A stretch of 64,000 nucleotides of DNA from Methanoregula sp. GTDB taxonomy: Archaea; Halobacteriota; Methanomicrobia; Methanomicrobiales; Methanospirillaceae. The translations under genes and the position numbers were made by a program. Below the pieces are notes generated by a model, which did no database searches, had not been told where the DNA came from, and was given only the letters and a program-made list of their open reading frames with translations. The stretch is from positions 1-64,000 of the forward strand of contig JAJRBZ010000046.1 of NCBI GenBank assembly GCA_028679185.1, written 5' to 3'. Of the stretch, positions 40,645-50,330 are shown in pieces (the stretch's first letter is position 1; each line of letters begins with the position of its first letter).

Positions 40645-41865
40645 ATGCATATTCTCATTTTTGATCCGTTCCATGGCGCTGCAGGCGATATGATCACAGC
40701 CACATTGCTGGACTGCGGTGCTGACCGTAATCTCGTCCTGCGAGCAATGCAGGCCGTAGTTGCAGAGCCGGGAATAACGGAAGTGACCAGAGCTGGCATC
40801 CGAGCTGTAAAGGTAGATACTCACGCTACACCAGTCAGCCGCACATTTTCTGAAGTGATGACACGGATTGGTGATGCGGCTTCCAATGTCCCACCGGAAG
40901 CACTCGCAATGGCGAAACGGGTATTTATGAGGATCAATGATGCCGAAAAGCAGATTCATGGAGCACATGCCCACTTTCATGAAGTTGGAGCGGATGATGC
41001 GATTGCCGATGTAATTGGTGCCTGCACTGCGCTTTACTCGCTCCATGTTGATGGGGTCGCAGTGATGCCTGTAGCCATCGGTCTGGGGTTCACGACAGGT
41101 TCTCACGGCACGTTCCCTGTACCAGCGCCTGCAACTGCTGCAATTCTCCGCAGGTCCGGCCTTCTGACCCGTCAGGGGAAAGAAGAGGGCGAACTCTGCA
41201 CCCCAACCGGGGCTGCACTCCTTGCAGAGTTCTCCACGATTCCCGCAAGCGCACTCGGAATATATGCCATTCAGGCAGTCGGGTATGGAGCCGGAACCCG
41301 GGATCCTGGGAATGTACCAAATGTAATCCGGGCAATGATTGTCGAAACAGTATCCGATACAGGCGCGCTTTCCGAAGATTCAGTTGATATACTCGAGACC
41401 AATACTGACGATGCCAGTGGCGAAGTCATCGCCCATGTTATCTGGCGATGCATGGAAAAAGGTGCACGGGACGCGAGTGCAATACCGATCATTATGAAAA
41501 AGGGGAGACCCGGCTTTCTCATCAGGGTCATCTGCAGCAGCGATAAGAGCGCAGAACTCGCGGGACTGCTGGCATTGGATCTGGGTACGCTTGGTATCCG
41601 CTGCATTCCTGCGGTTCACCGGTTTATTGCTAAACGGACAATAGAAAATATAGATGTTGAAATTGCAGGAAACCATCGCACCATGCCTGTCAAGTTTGCA
41701 TGGTTGCAGGGTGAAGTGTATTCGATCAAGGCAGAATTTGACCAGGCCCGTGACTGGGCGTCAGAGCTTGGTGTACCGGTGCGTGATGTCCTGCGTGCCA
41801 TTGAAAATGCAGGCTGGAAATCAAAGATTTCCGGCGGTACGGATCAGGTGACCGATGAAGACTGA
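40645..41865 (+). CDS. larC: LarC-family nickel insertion protein
   Basis: MHILIFDPFHGAAGDMITATLLD; HAHFHEVGADDAIADVIGACTA; LETNTDDASGEVIAHV. Confidence 0.9.
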   Translation: MHILIFDPFHGAAGDMITATLLDCGADRNLVLRAMQAVVAEPGITEVTRAGIRAVKVDTHATPVSRTFSEVMTRIGDAASNVPPEALAMAKRVFMRINDAEKQIHGAHAHFHEVGADDAIADVIGACTALYSLHVDGVAVMPVAIGLGFTTGSHGTFPVPAPATAAILRRSGLLTRQGKEEGELCTPTGAALLAEFSTIPASALGIYAIQAVGYGAGTRDPGNVPNVIRAMIVETVSDTGALSEDSVDILETNTDDASGEVIAHVIWRCMEKGARDASAIPIIMKKGRPGFLIRVICSSDKSAELAGLLALDLGTLGIRCIPAVHRFIAKRTIENIDVEIAGNHRTMPVKFAWLQGEVYSIKAEFDQARDWASELGVPVRDVLRAIENAGWKSKISGGTDQVTDED

Positions 41866-42532
41866 CAGGAGGAGCAGCGGGAATGCGGCACTGGACCGGC
41901 TCCTTGGTGGCGGACTTGAAATACGGACAATCACCCAGTTCTATGGAGAGCCGGCGAGTGGCAAGAGTACATTATGCATGATTGCTGCTGTTTCCTGCCT
42001 CCGGGCTGGTCACCCTGTTGTGTTCATCGATTCTGAGGGGTTTTCCATTGAGCGTTTCCGGCAGATCGCAGGCACAGATACAGAAAAAATTGCCGATAAA
42101 CTCTTTTTATTTGAACCTTTTGACTTCGAACACCAGGGTGCAATGATCGCGGAGGCCGAAAAGGTTCTTAAGACGCAGAAACCGGGATTGCTGATCATGG
42201 ATTCAGCAACAGCATTATACCGGACCGATCTTGAGAAGGGAAGGGATTCCATCCAGATGCTCACAAAGCAGATGATCCAGTTACTGGGCTTTTCCAAACG
42301 ATACGAAATGCCGGTGATTATCACCAACCAGGTTTACATGGATACTCTGAAAAACACCTATTTCGGGCTCGGGGGTACTGCACTGGAGCATCTCTCCAAA
42401 GTCATCATCCGGCTCGAAAAGACTGATATTCCCGGGTTTCGCAGGGCACGGCTCGTCAAACACCGTTCACAACCCGAAGGGGCATACTTCGACTTTGAGC
42501 TCGTTGAAGACGGGATAAGGACACGGGAGTAA
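41855..42532 (+). CDS. radB: DNA repair and recombination protein RadB
   Basis: LDRLLGGGLEIRTITQFYGEPASGKSTLCMIAA; ITNQVYMD. Confidence 0.93.
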   Translation: MKTDRRSSGNAALDRLLGGGLEIRTITQFYGEPASGKSTLCMIAAVSCLRAGHPVVFIDSEGFSIERFRQIAGTDTEKIADKLFLFEPFDFEHQGAMIAEAEKVLKTQKPGLLIMDSATALYRTDLEKGRDSIQMLTKQMIQLLGFSKRYEMPVIITNQVYMDTLKNTYFGLGGTALEHLSKVIIRLEKTDIPGFRRARLVKHRSQPEGAYFDFELVEDGIRTRE

Positions 42533-42647
42533 TAAGTCAGTTTTTCACTGTTTTTACCGCACCATACCAAATGTCTTTTTTTGTATTTTCAGTCAGGTAG
42601 TATAATCTGAATTGTTATATCTTCAAAAAATAATATAATTTGTAAGA

Positions 42648-45600
42648 ATGGTCCTGAAAAAAAAGATCACTGAACAGATTAAAGACGTTTTAAAGGAAAA
42701 TCCACAGGGCCTTAGTATCAAGGATATCGTCAAGGCAGTAAATATTAATCGTAACACCGTCGGTCGATACCTTGAGAACCTTCTCGTATCAGGGCAGGTA
42801 GAGATGCGCCGGTTCGGGATGGCAAAGATCTACATGCTATCACAACGGGTACCGCTCTATGCGGTACTATCCCTCTCTTCAGAACTTGTCATGCAGCTGG
42901 ACAGTAGTCTTCGGATCATCTTTGTAAACGAGCCGTTTCTTAAGATGATCGAAACCAAAAGTGAAAACCTGATTGGAAAAAATATTGAATATACACCTGT
43001 TGTCACAACCTTTTATGATTCATTCCCCTGGTTATTAAGAAAAATACAGGAAGCGCTGAATGGAAAAGAAACATCCGGGGAAATATCCCCCCAAATAAAA
43101 AATCTCATCTTTTTTTTCCGGATTAGACCAACCGTTTTTGAGAATGGCCGAAAAGGAGTCTCAGTCATCCTTGAGGATATTACACAACGAAAACAATCGG
43201 AAAACGCATTGTTGGAGAGTGAAGTGAAGTTACGATCAATCACCGAAAACTCCCCTGATCGGATACTGCTGCTCAATCCAAAATTGGAGATCATTTTCAT
43301 CAACCGGACGATTGAGCTGAATCCCGAACAGGTTCTTGGCAAATCGGTATTTGACTTTATATCGCAGGAATTTCATCATGCAGCAGCTGAAAGCTTCGAA
43401 CATGTCGTCAAAACCGGGGAACTGTCAACCTATGGCACTGAATACCATTTCGCGAATGGAGAAACGTTATATTTCGAATCCACGGTCGGCCCGGTCTTTC
43501 AGGATGGAACAGTTACGGCATTAGTAGTCAATGCGCATGACATTACAAAACGCAGGAAGGCAGAAAAAGTATTACAAGAGAGTGAAGACCGGTACCGCAA
43601 ACTCGTCGAGATATCTCCAGATGCTGTACTCATTCACCAGCAGGGAAAAATTATTTTTATGAATTCTGCAGCCCTCAACATTCTTGGCGCTTCAAATTCT
43701 GATGAAATAATCGGTAAAAATCTTCTCGATTTCATTGAACCCGGTTTCCACGAGATTTTAAGGAAAAATATTAAAAAAGACCTCGAAGGCGACATAACCC
43801 CCCCAATAGAAGTGCATATGCTTCGGATCGATGGAACATCAGTAATAGTTGAGGGAAGAGGAGTTAAAACAACTATCAATGGCAAGCCTGCAATACAGGT
43901 AGCAATACGGGATATCACCAAGCAAAAACAGACAGAGGAGATACTGAAGAAGAGTGAAAAGATGTACCGCAGCCTGGTTGAGACCACCGGGACCGGATAT
44001 GTTATCATTGACAAAGCAGGACGGGTCATATCAGCAAACCAAGAATATATCCGGCTTACCGGCAGGTCAAGTCTTGCTGAAATTGAAGGGAGATCGGCGA
44101 TCGACTGGACAGCCTCATATGATATCGAGAGGAATGCACGGGAGATTGAACAAGTCTTTAAGAATGGACAGGTCAGGGATCTTGAGGTCGATTACCAAAG
44201 ACCGGACGGTTCCATCCAGCCAATAGAGATCAATGCCTCGGTTATCCAATATGATTCTGACCTGATCGTACTGGCCTTGTGTCGGGATATCGCAGAACGC
44301 AGATGTATAGAAATGGCATTGCGTGAGAGTGAGGGGAAACTCAACGCAATGCTGCAATCGATCTCCGATCCCATGAGCATGATGGATGAGAATCTGACCA
44401 TCATATGGGCAAATGAACCGGCCAAACGGCTTTTTGGAAAAGATATTATCGGAAAGAAGTGCTACGAGGCATATCATCTGAGACGTGATCCTTGTGATCC
44501 ATATCCATGCCTCACTCTCAAAGCATTCCGTGATGGAAAGATACATCACCACGAGACAACAGTAATTGATAGTCAGGGTGAGAGCCGGTTCTTCGACTGC
44601 TCATCGAATGTTGCTTTACGAGACGCTTCGGGCAAACCTGTTGCAGTTCTGGAGATTTCACGGGATATCACCGACAGGAAAAAGGCTGAGCTGGCGCTGC
44701 ACCAGAATGATGACCGGCTCAGGCGTATCCTCAATAGCACAGATGATTTAATCATCATGCAGGACACTGAAGGACGATACCTTTACTTTAATTCCGCTGC
44801 CCGATATGGGGTATCAGCGGAAGATGTGCTCGGATTGACCCCGTATGATTTTGTTGACAGAGAGTCAGCTGATCGGTTGATGGACCGGTTGAAAAACGTT
44901 GTAAAAACCGGGCAGAGCATCAGAGAGGAGACCCCGATGGTCTGGAAAGGCCAGGCACTCTGGTTCAGTGACAGTCTCTCTCCGGTGAGGGATAAAAAAG
45001 GCACCATCACGGCTGTTGTAACTATTTCTCAGAATATCACGGAACGCAAACGTGCAGACATGGCACTGCGCGAGAGTGAGGAGAAATATCGAAACCTCGT
45101 TAATCAGGCAAATGATGTTATATGTGTCATTCAGGATGGCGTTGTGAAAATGTGTAACCCTCGTCTTACAGAATTCTGGGGGGGTCCCGTCGAAGAGATA
45201 CTGGGGAGACCGTTTACAGAATTCGTTCATCCTGACGCTCTTTCTAAAGTTGTCGACTGTTATAATCGGAGGATGGCCGGTGAATCCCCCCCATCTAGAT
45301 TCGAATCCATACTCATGCGCAAAGATGGCAGCAGATCGCTTGTAGACGTGACTGCAAGTATCATTTCGTACGAAGGAAAAACTGCCGATCTTGTCATCAC
45401 TCGTGACATCAACGAACAGAGAAAAGCAGAGGATGCATTGCGCGAAAGTGAAGCGACTGCACGTGCACTCATGAATGCACCGACAGATTCTGTCATATTA
45501 ATGGACACACAGGGAATAATTCTGGCCCTGAATGAAACCGCAGCTGTACGCTTTGGAAAGCGGATCGATGAATTGGTTGGAGTCCTTGCAGATGATCTCC

Positions 45601-45800
45601 TCCCGGAAGAGGTAGCACGACTGAGACGATCGCTGATAACTCAGGTACTGGAGAAGAAAACGATGGTGCGCTTTAAGGATGAACGCAATGGTATATGGTT
45701 TGACACCGTTGCATATCCCATACTGAACGAAACCGGAGACGTAATTAAGATCGCTATTGTTGCCCGTGACATAACGGATCGAAAAAATGCTGATCGGTAG
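42648..45800 (+). CDS. HTH plus multi-PAS sensory regulator without kinase domain
   Basis: N-terminal winged HTH (LSIKDIVKAVNINRNTVGRYLENLLVSGQVEMRRFGMAKIYML), about 8 PAS units separated by DITxRKxAExALxESE linkers; ends at the last linker. Confidence 0.9.
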   Translation: MVLKKKITEQIKDVLKENPQGLSIKDIVKAVNINRNTVGRYLENLLVSGQVEMRRFGMAKIYMLSQRVPLYAVLSLSSELVMQLDSSLRIIFVNEPFLKMIETKSENLIGKNIEYTPVVTTFYDSFPWLLRKIQEALNGKETSGEISPQIKNLIFFFRIRPTVFENGRKGVSVILEDITQRKQSENALLESEVKLRSITENSPDRILLLNPKLEIIFINRTIELNPEQVLGKSVFDFISQEFHHAAAESFEHVVKTGELSTYGTEYHFANGETLYFESTVGPVFQDGTVTALVVNAHDITKRRKAEKVLQESEDRYRKLVEISPDAVLIHQQGKIIFMNSAALNILGASNSDEIIGKNLLDFIEPGFHEILRKNIKKDLEGDITPPIEVHMLRIDGTSVIVEGRGVKTTINGKPAIQVAIRDITKQKQTEEILKKSEKMYRSLVETTGTGYVIIDKAGRVISANQEYIRLTGRSSLAEIEGRSAIDWTASYDIERNAREIEQVFKNGQVRDLEVDYQRPDGSIQPIEINASVIQYDSDLIVLALCRDIAERRCIEMALRESEGKLNAMLQSISDPMSMMDENLTIIWANEPAKRLFGKDIIGKKCYEAYHLRRDPCDPYPCLTLKAFRDGKIHHHETTVIDSQGESRFFDCSSNVALRDASGKPVAVLEISRDITDRKKAELALHQNDDRLRRILNSTDDLIIMQDTEGRYLYFNSAARYGVSAEDVLGLTPYDFVDRESADRLMDRLKNVVKTGQSIREETPMVWKGQALWFSDSLSPVRDKKGTITAVVTISQNITERKRADMALRESEEKYRNLVNQANDVICVIQDGVVKMCNPRLTEFWGGPVEEILGRPFTEFVHPDALSKVVDCYNRRMAGESPPSRFESILMRKDGSRSLVDVTASIISYEGKTADLVITRDINEQRKAEDALRESEATARALMNAPTDSVILMDTQGIILALNETAAVRFGKRIDELVGVLADDLLPEEVARLRRSLITQVLEKKTMVRFKDERNGIWFDTVAYPILNETGDVIKIAIVARDITDRKNADR

Positions 45801-45925
45801 TTGCGTGATAAAAATTATGGCAATACGCTTTGAGGACAACGGCCTGCCCGCATTTCGGGTAACAGTCCGGGAAATTGCCTCTAAAGAACAACAATGAAGT
45901 GTATCATATAGAAAAGGGGATAAAT

Positions 45926-46744
45926 TCAGTATGAGATTATTCCCGAAAAAATCGTTGCTGCGGGCCCTTCCATTTTTGCTCCGTCTTTGAGATAGATCGT
46001 AAGGGAACCCCCCCGCGTTTCCACATTGACGGTGTCACCGGTAAATCCCAGTTTGTGCACGACTGCCGCTGATGCCGTGGCGCCAGTGCCACAGGAAAGC
46101 GTCTCTTCCTCAACACCACGCTCGAAGGTGCGGATCCTGATACTGTCGGGTCCGGTTCTTTCGACGAAATTCACGTTCGCCCCTTTTTCAAATGTTGCAT
46201 GGTGGCGGATTGCCGGAGCCACGGTTTCAACATCGATGGCATCAACGGTGTCAACGATAATGACTGCATGAGGGACACCGGTATTGACCGCGTAGACATC
46301 GTATTCCCCTATCCTCTCCTTATATTCTCCTTCGCCGGTTGCCGGTATATCCTTGCGGTCAAATTTTGGTGCAGTCATGGTTATAGTAGCAGAAAAGTCA
46401 TCCTCCTTATACCCCATGGTGACACCTATCTCACCTGCGGGAGTTTCAACTGTGCAGGATTCTTTTGCATATCCGGCATCAAAAGCATACTTGGCAAGGC
46501 AGCGGATCCCATTGCCGCACATCTCCGCCTCGCTCTCGTCCGGCTGGAGTATGCGCATTCTGATCGTGCTTTTTTCAGATTTGGAGAGGTAGATTACCCC
46601 ATCCGCGCCAATCCCGAAACGACGATCGCAGTAGATGGCAGCAAACTGCCCTTTCATGTCATCTGGTATGATGATTTTCTCGTGTTCGTCAATTAACACA
46701 AAATCATTGCCGTTTCCATGTAGTTTGGTAAATGGTATTTCCAT
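45926..46744 (-). CDS. dapF: Diaminopimelate epimerase
   Basis: MEIPFTKLHGNGNDFVLIDE, AEMCGNGIRCLAKYA, ETLSCGTGATASAAV. Confidence 0.96.
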   Translation of the reverse strand: MEIPFTKLHGNGNDFVLIDEHEKIIIPDDMKGQFAAIYCDRRFGIGADGVIYLSKSEKSTIRMRILQPDESEAEMCGNGIRCLAKYAFDAGYAKESCTVETPAGEIGVTMGYKEDDFSATITMTAPKFDRKDIPATGEGEYKERIGEYDVYAVNTGVPHAVIIVDTVDAIDVETVAPAIRHHATFEKGANVNFVERTGPDSIRIRTFERGVEEETLSCGTGATASAAVVHKLGFTGDTVNVETRGGSLTIYLKDGAKMEGPAATIFSGIISY

Positions 46745-46795
46745 GGGTATATCCCTCAATTGCTTCCCCTGTTTTCCAAGAATCCGTTCATATAC

Positions 46796-47767
46796 TCATT
46801 CCTCATGTCTTGTATTAATTTCAAAGGTTTTATGAAATTCTTCGATTCCCCATCCAAGATACTCCCTGATGATGATATAGGCCATTTGTGGAGGAATAGC
46901 TCCTGCTTCCGTTACGATAAGATCGATATACTCCGCAGGAGTCACATCAAATGCGGGATTGCGCACAGTGACATGCGGGAGAGTACGGGCGATCTCATCT
47001 GCCAGCACCTCGTTTCCGGCACGCTCCTCAATCTGGATCAGTTCACCGAAAATTGTCCGCGGCGCAAACTTGTAAGTCTCTGCCGCGACGAGAACATTCA
47101 CCCGTGCTTCATGAGCGGTATGTGCAATCTGTGAAGTGCCGATCTTGTTTACCACAGCGCCATTTACCGTAACCGCATCTGCCCCTACAATCACCAGATC
47201 AACATCGTTGATGAACGAACGTACTGCTGAATCAACAATGAAATTGGTTTTAATCCCGGCATCATTGAGCGTCCTGATGGTTATATGCCCCTGGTTTCGC
47301 GGGCGCACCTCTGTTGCAAAGACCTCAATCTCTTTGCCGCTCCGGTGCGCCTCGATAATGCATCCAAGAGCAGCTTCAGAATTGCAATGCGTGAGAAGTA
47401 TATCCCCGTCCCGTATATGGCGTGCGCCGAACTGTGCGATATTTTCCACTGCGTGCAGGGATGAGTAAATGAACTGCTCCGCACGACTGATTACTCCGTT
47501 CCGCGCCTCTTTTAGTGTTGCTGCCTGCTTAAGTCCGGACATGACGATGTGTACGGCATTCGGGAGGGAGACCGCAGTCGGGCGCGTTGCGATCAGGGTC
47601 TGCGCAGCACCTTCCATTTCGCGCCTGAAAGACTCCAGATCCCTATACTGCAATTCTTCTGCATGCCGCCGGAGTGCTTCAGCTGCCTCACGCGCGATTC
47701 GGCCGGCTCCCCGAATCTCCATGCTCTTTATCTTCTCTGCGGTTTCAGTTACGAACATCAGCTTCAA
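46796..47767 (-). CDS. Ribose 1,5-bisphosphate isomerase (eIF-2B-alpha-like)
   Basis: GAGRIAREAAEAL, ILLTHCNSEAALG, VDLVIVGADAVTVNGAVVNKIGTSQIA. Confidence 0.85.
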   Translation of the reverse strand: MKLMFVTETAEKIKSMEIRGAGRIAREAAEALRRHAEELQYRDLESFRREMEGAAQTLIATRPTAVSLPNAVHIVMSGLKQAATLKEARNGVISRAEQFIYSSLHAVENIAQFGARHIRDGDILLTHCNSEAALGCIIEAHRSGKEIEVFATEVRPRNQGHITIRTLNDAGIKTNFIVDSAVRSFINDVDLVIVGADAVTVNGAVVNKIGTSQIAHTAHEARVNVLVAAETYKFAPRTIFGELIQIEERAGNEVLADEIARTLPHVTVRNPAFDVTPAEYIDLIVTEAGAIPPQMAYIIIREYLGWGIEEFHKTFEINTRHEE

Positions 47768-47815
47768 TGATTGAATGTTCAGAAAAGTACATAGAGTTTA
47801 TCAAAGGGTGCCACC

Positions 47816-48673
47816 TTGTCGTTTGCTGTTGTCTTTGACAGTGCCGGAACGCTCCTGAATACGTACCGTGTCGCAAAGGATATATGCAACAAAAAACTGC
47901 TGCCGGGTATTGAGACCACGACATTAACGTTCAGTTCACCTGATCGTGTGCTCGTTGTTCTGCCCGTCCACTCAAAGGATATCATGAAAACACCGGGCGA
48001 AATGCTGCTTTCGGAGTACCTTGTAGAGAATAGCATCGGATTTGGTGTGAGCTGCACCAGAAAGATTGTAACCGCAGAGGAAATCGGGGATGTGCTTTAT
48101 TCCGATTGCCAGGTAAAAGTAAGCGACCTTCAGGAATGTATCCGGAATGTCTGGACTGTCTGTAAAGCGGAATCAATTGTTACCTTAAACAGCGGTGCGA
48201 TAATCAATATGGCAGACAAGCGCATTGAATTTGCGATTACAGCAGGTGGCTGGCCTTTTGACGGCGCAAAAGAGGCGATCACTGCCCTGCACCGTATGGG
48301 TGTGCCGACTTTTATTGCATCAGGTGACAGGGTAACAAAACTTGAAAAAATGGCAGACTATCTTGGTATTCCACATGACAGGGTGTATGGTGTGGCAACT
48401 CCCACGGTAAAAGCCCAGATAGTCAATGATCTGCGACAGGAGTACGACAAGGTGCTGATGGTAGGTGACGGAATCAACGACTTATATGCCATGCGGAATG
48501 CCGATATAGCAATACTTACAATCGAGCAGACTGGTGACCGGCCGGAAGAGCTCTACAAAGAAGCTGATTACGTAGTAAAAAATGTGAGTGAAGTTGTCGC
48601 TCTCGTGCAGGAATTGCTCAGATCTTCAGGACATTTCGATCGTGACGACTGTGGAGGATCATATAAAAGGTAA
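47816..48673 (+). CDS. HAD-superfamily (P-type-ATPase-like) hydrolase, TTG start
   Basis: VVFDSAGTLLNTYR, FIASGDRVTKLEKMADYLGI, VLMVGDGINDLYAMRNADIAI. Confidence 0.8.
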   Translation: MSFAVVFDSAGTLLNTYRVAKDICNKKLLPGIETTTLTFSSPDRVLVVLPVHSKDIMKTPGEMLLSEYLVENSIGFGVSCTRKIVTAEEIGDVLYSDCQVKVSDLQECIRNVWTVCKAESIVTLNSGAIINMADKRIEFAITAGGWPFDGAKEAITALHRMGVPTFIASGDRVTKLEKMADYLGIPHDRVYGVATPTVKAQIVNDLRQEYDKVLMVGDGINDLYAMRNADIAILTIEQTGDRPEELYKEADYVVKNVSEVVALVQELLRSSGHFDRDDCGGSYKR

Positions 48674-48708
48674 TATGCCACAAGGTTTACAATAGGTATA
48701 AGGGTATT

Positions 48709-50322
48709 ATGAAAGCTCCACTTATCACGGTCGATAACCTCTGCATGGATTTTAATGGCATGAGGGTACTCAAGAACATTTCTTTTGAGATTGCCGAAGG
48801 GGAGATCCTGGGAATTATTGGCAGGAGTGGCGCAGGAAAGACTGTGCTCATGCATCTTATGAGAGGTGTAGAGCAGGCTCCGACAAGTGGAAAAATTATA
48901 TACCATGTAGCAGCGTGTAACGGATGCGATTACATGGATGTCGGGAGTGCTGCCGGGAAATCCTGCCCCCATTGCAGTGGCACTCTCGCTGCACTTGACG
49001 TAGATCTCTGGAACGAAAGCGATGAACACCTGAAGCGCCGCCTGATGCGGCGGACCGCAATCATGTTCCAGCGCACCTTTGCTTTGTACGGTGATGACCG
49101 TGTCATCGAAAATGTGCTCCATGCTCTTGATGATATTGATTACCCACAGGACAAAGCCATCAACCGTGCCGCCGACCTTATAGACCAGGTACGGCTTTCG
49201 CACAGGATGATGCATATCGCCCGTGATCTTTCAGGAGGGGAGAAACAGCGTGTGGTTCTCGCCCGTCAGCTGGCAAAGGAACCGTTTATGCTCTTTGCCG
49301 ATGAACCTACCGGCACCCTCGATCCCGGTACAGCAAGGATTGTACATTCAATGCTTTCCGATGCAGCCAAAACAAATAATATGGGAATGATTGTCACTTC
49401 ACACTTCTCTCAGGTGGTTGAAGATGTTGCGCACCGTGCAATCCTCCTGCAGGATGGCGGAATTGCAAAAATAGGGACCCCGAAGCAAATTATCACCGAA
49501 TTCATGAAAGGATATGACGATACTGAAAAATTCGACGCAGCCACGTTGGGTGAGAAGGTGATTGCGGCAAGGGACCTTTTCAAACGCTATATATCTGTTG
49601 ATCGCGGTGTCGTGAAGGCAGTAAACGGGGTCAACTTTGAGGTTTATACCAAAGAGATCTTCGGGATTATCGGGAAGAGCGGGGCAGGAAAGACGACCCT
49701 CTCAGGTATTATCGCCGGTCTTATCGAACCCACCAGCGGTGAGATGAATATTCGGATTGGTGAAGAGTGGATCGACATGACCAAGCCCGGCATTGAGGAG
49801 AGGGGGAGAGCTACGGCATATATCGGTCTCCTCCATCAGGAATACGACCTTTTTCCCCACCGTAATGTCCTTGACAATCTGACTGATGCGATTGGTCTGG
49901 AATTCCCAAAAGAACTTGCTATGCGAAAGGCACTCATAACTCTCAGGATGGCAGGGTTCAGTGATGAAAAAAGCAGGGAGATTCTTGAAAGAATGCCCGG
50001 ACAACTTTCCGAAGGGGAGAGGCATCGTGTTGCACTTGCCCAGGTTCTTATCCGTGAACCGAGGATAGTGATACTTGATGAACCGACCGGTACGATGGAC
50101 CCGATAACAAAGATCGATGTGAAACATTCAATCATGCACTCCCGCGAAGAGATGGAAGAGACATTCGTTGTTGTTTCGCATGATATGGAGTTTGTCCGGG
50201 ATATCTGTGACCGGCTCGCTCTTATGCGTGGCGGAAAGATCGTGCAAATTGGCAGGACAGCAGATGTGCTCGCGATCCTCACCGAAGAAGAACGCCAGCT
50301 TATGAGCCGTCCTGCAGCATGA
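48709..50322 (+). CDS. atwA: Methyl-coenzyme M reductase system component A2 (double ABC ATPase)
   Basis: Two Walker A (GRSGAGKT, GKSGAGKTT) and LSGGEKQRVVLARQLAKEP / LSEGERHRVALAQVLIREP; CNGCD...CPHC insert. Confidence 0.94.
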   Translation: MKAPLITVDNLCMDFNGMRVLKNISFEIAEGEILGIIGRSGAGKTVLMHLMRGVEQAPTSGKIIYHVAACNGCDYMDVGSAAGKSCPHCSGTLAALDVDLWNESDEHLKRRLMRRTAIMFQRTFALYGDDRVIENVLHALDDIDYPQDKAINRAADLIDQVRLSHRMMHIARDLSGGEKQRVVLARQLAKEPFMLFADEPTGTLDPGTARIVHSMLSDAAKTNNMGMIVTSHFSQVVEDVAHRAILLQDGGIAKIGTPKQIITEFMKGYDDTEKFDAATLGEKVIAARDLFKRYISVDRGVVKAVNGVNFEVYTKEIFGIIGKSGAGKTTLSGIIAGLIEPTSGEMNIRIGEEWIDMTKPGIEERGRATAYIGLLHQEYDLFPHRNVLDNLTDAIGLEFPKELAMRKALITLRMAGFSDEKSREILERMPGQLSEGERHRVALAQVLIREPRIVILDEPTGTMDPITKIDVKHSIMHSREEMEETFVVVSHDMEFVRDICDRLALMRGGKIVQIGRTADVLAILTEEERQLMSRPAA

Positions 50323-50330
50323 GGGACTAA

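Noticed and set aside
45798-45835. TAG stop of the PAS protein as a pyrrolysine or readthrough codon
   Set aside because: Frame after TAG continues only about 10 codons (LRDKNYGNTL) before TGA, so readthrough would add nothing meaningful
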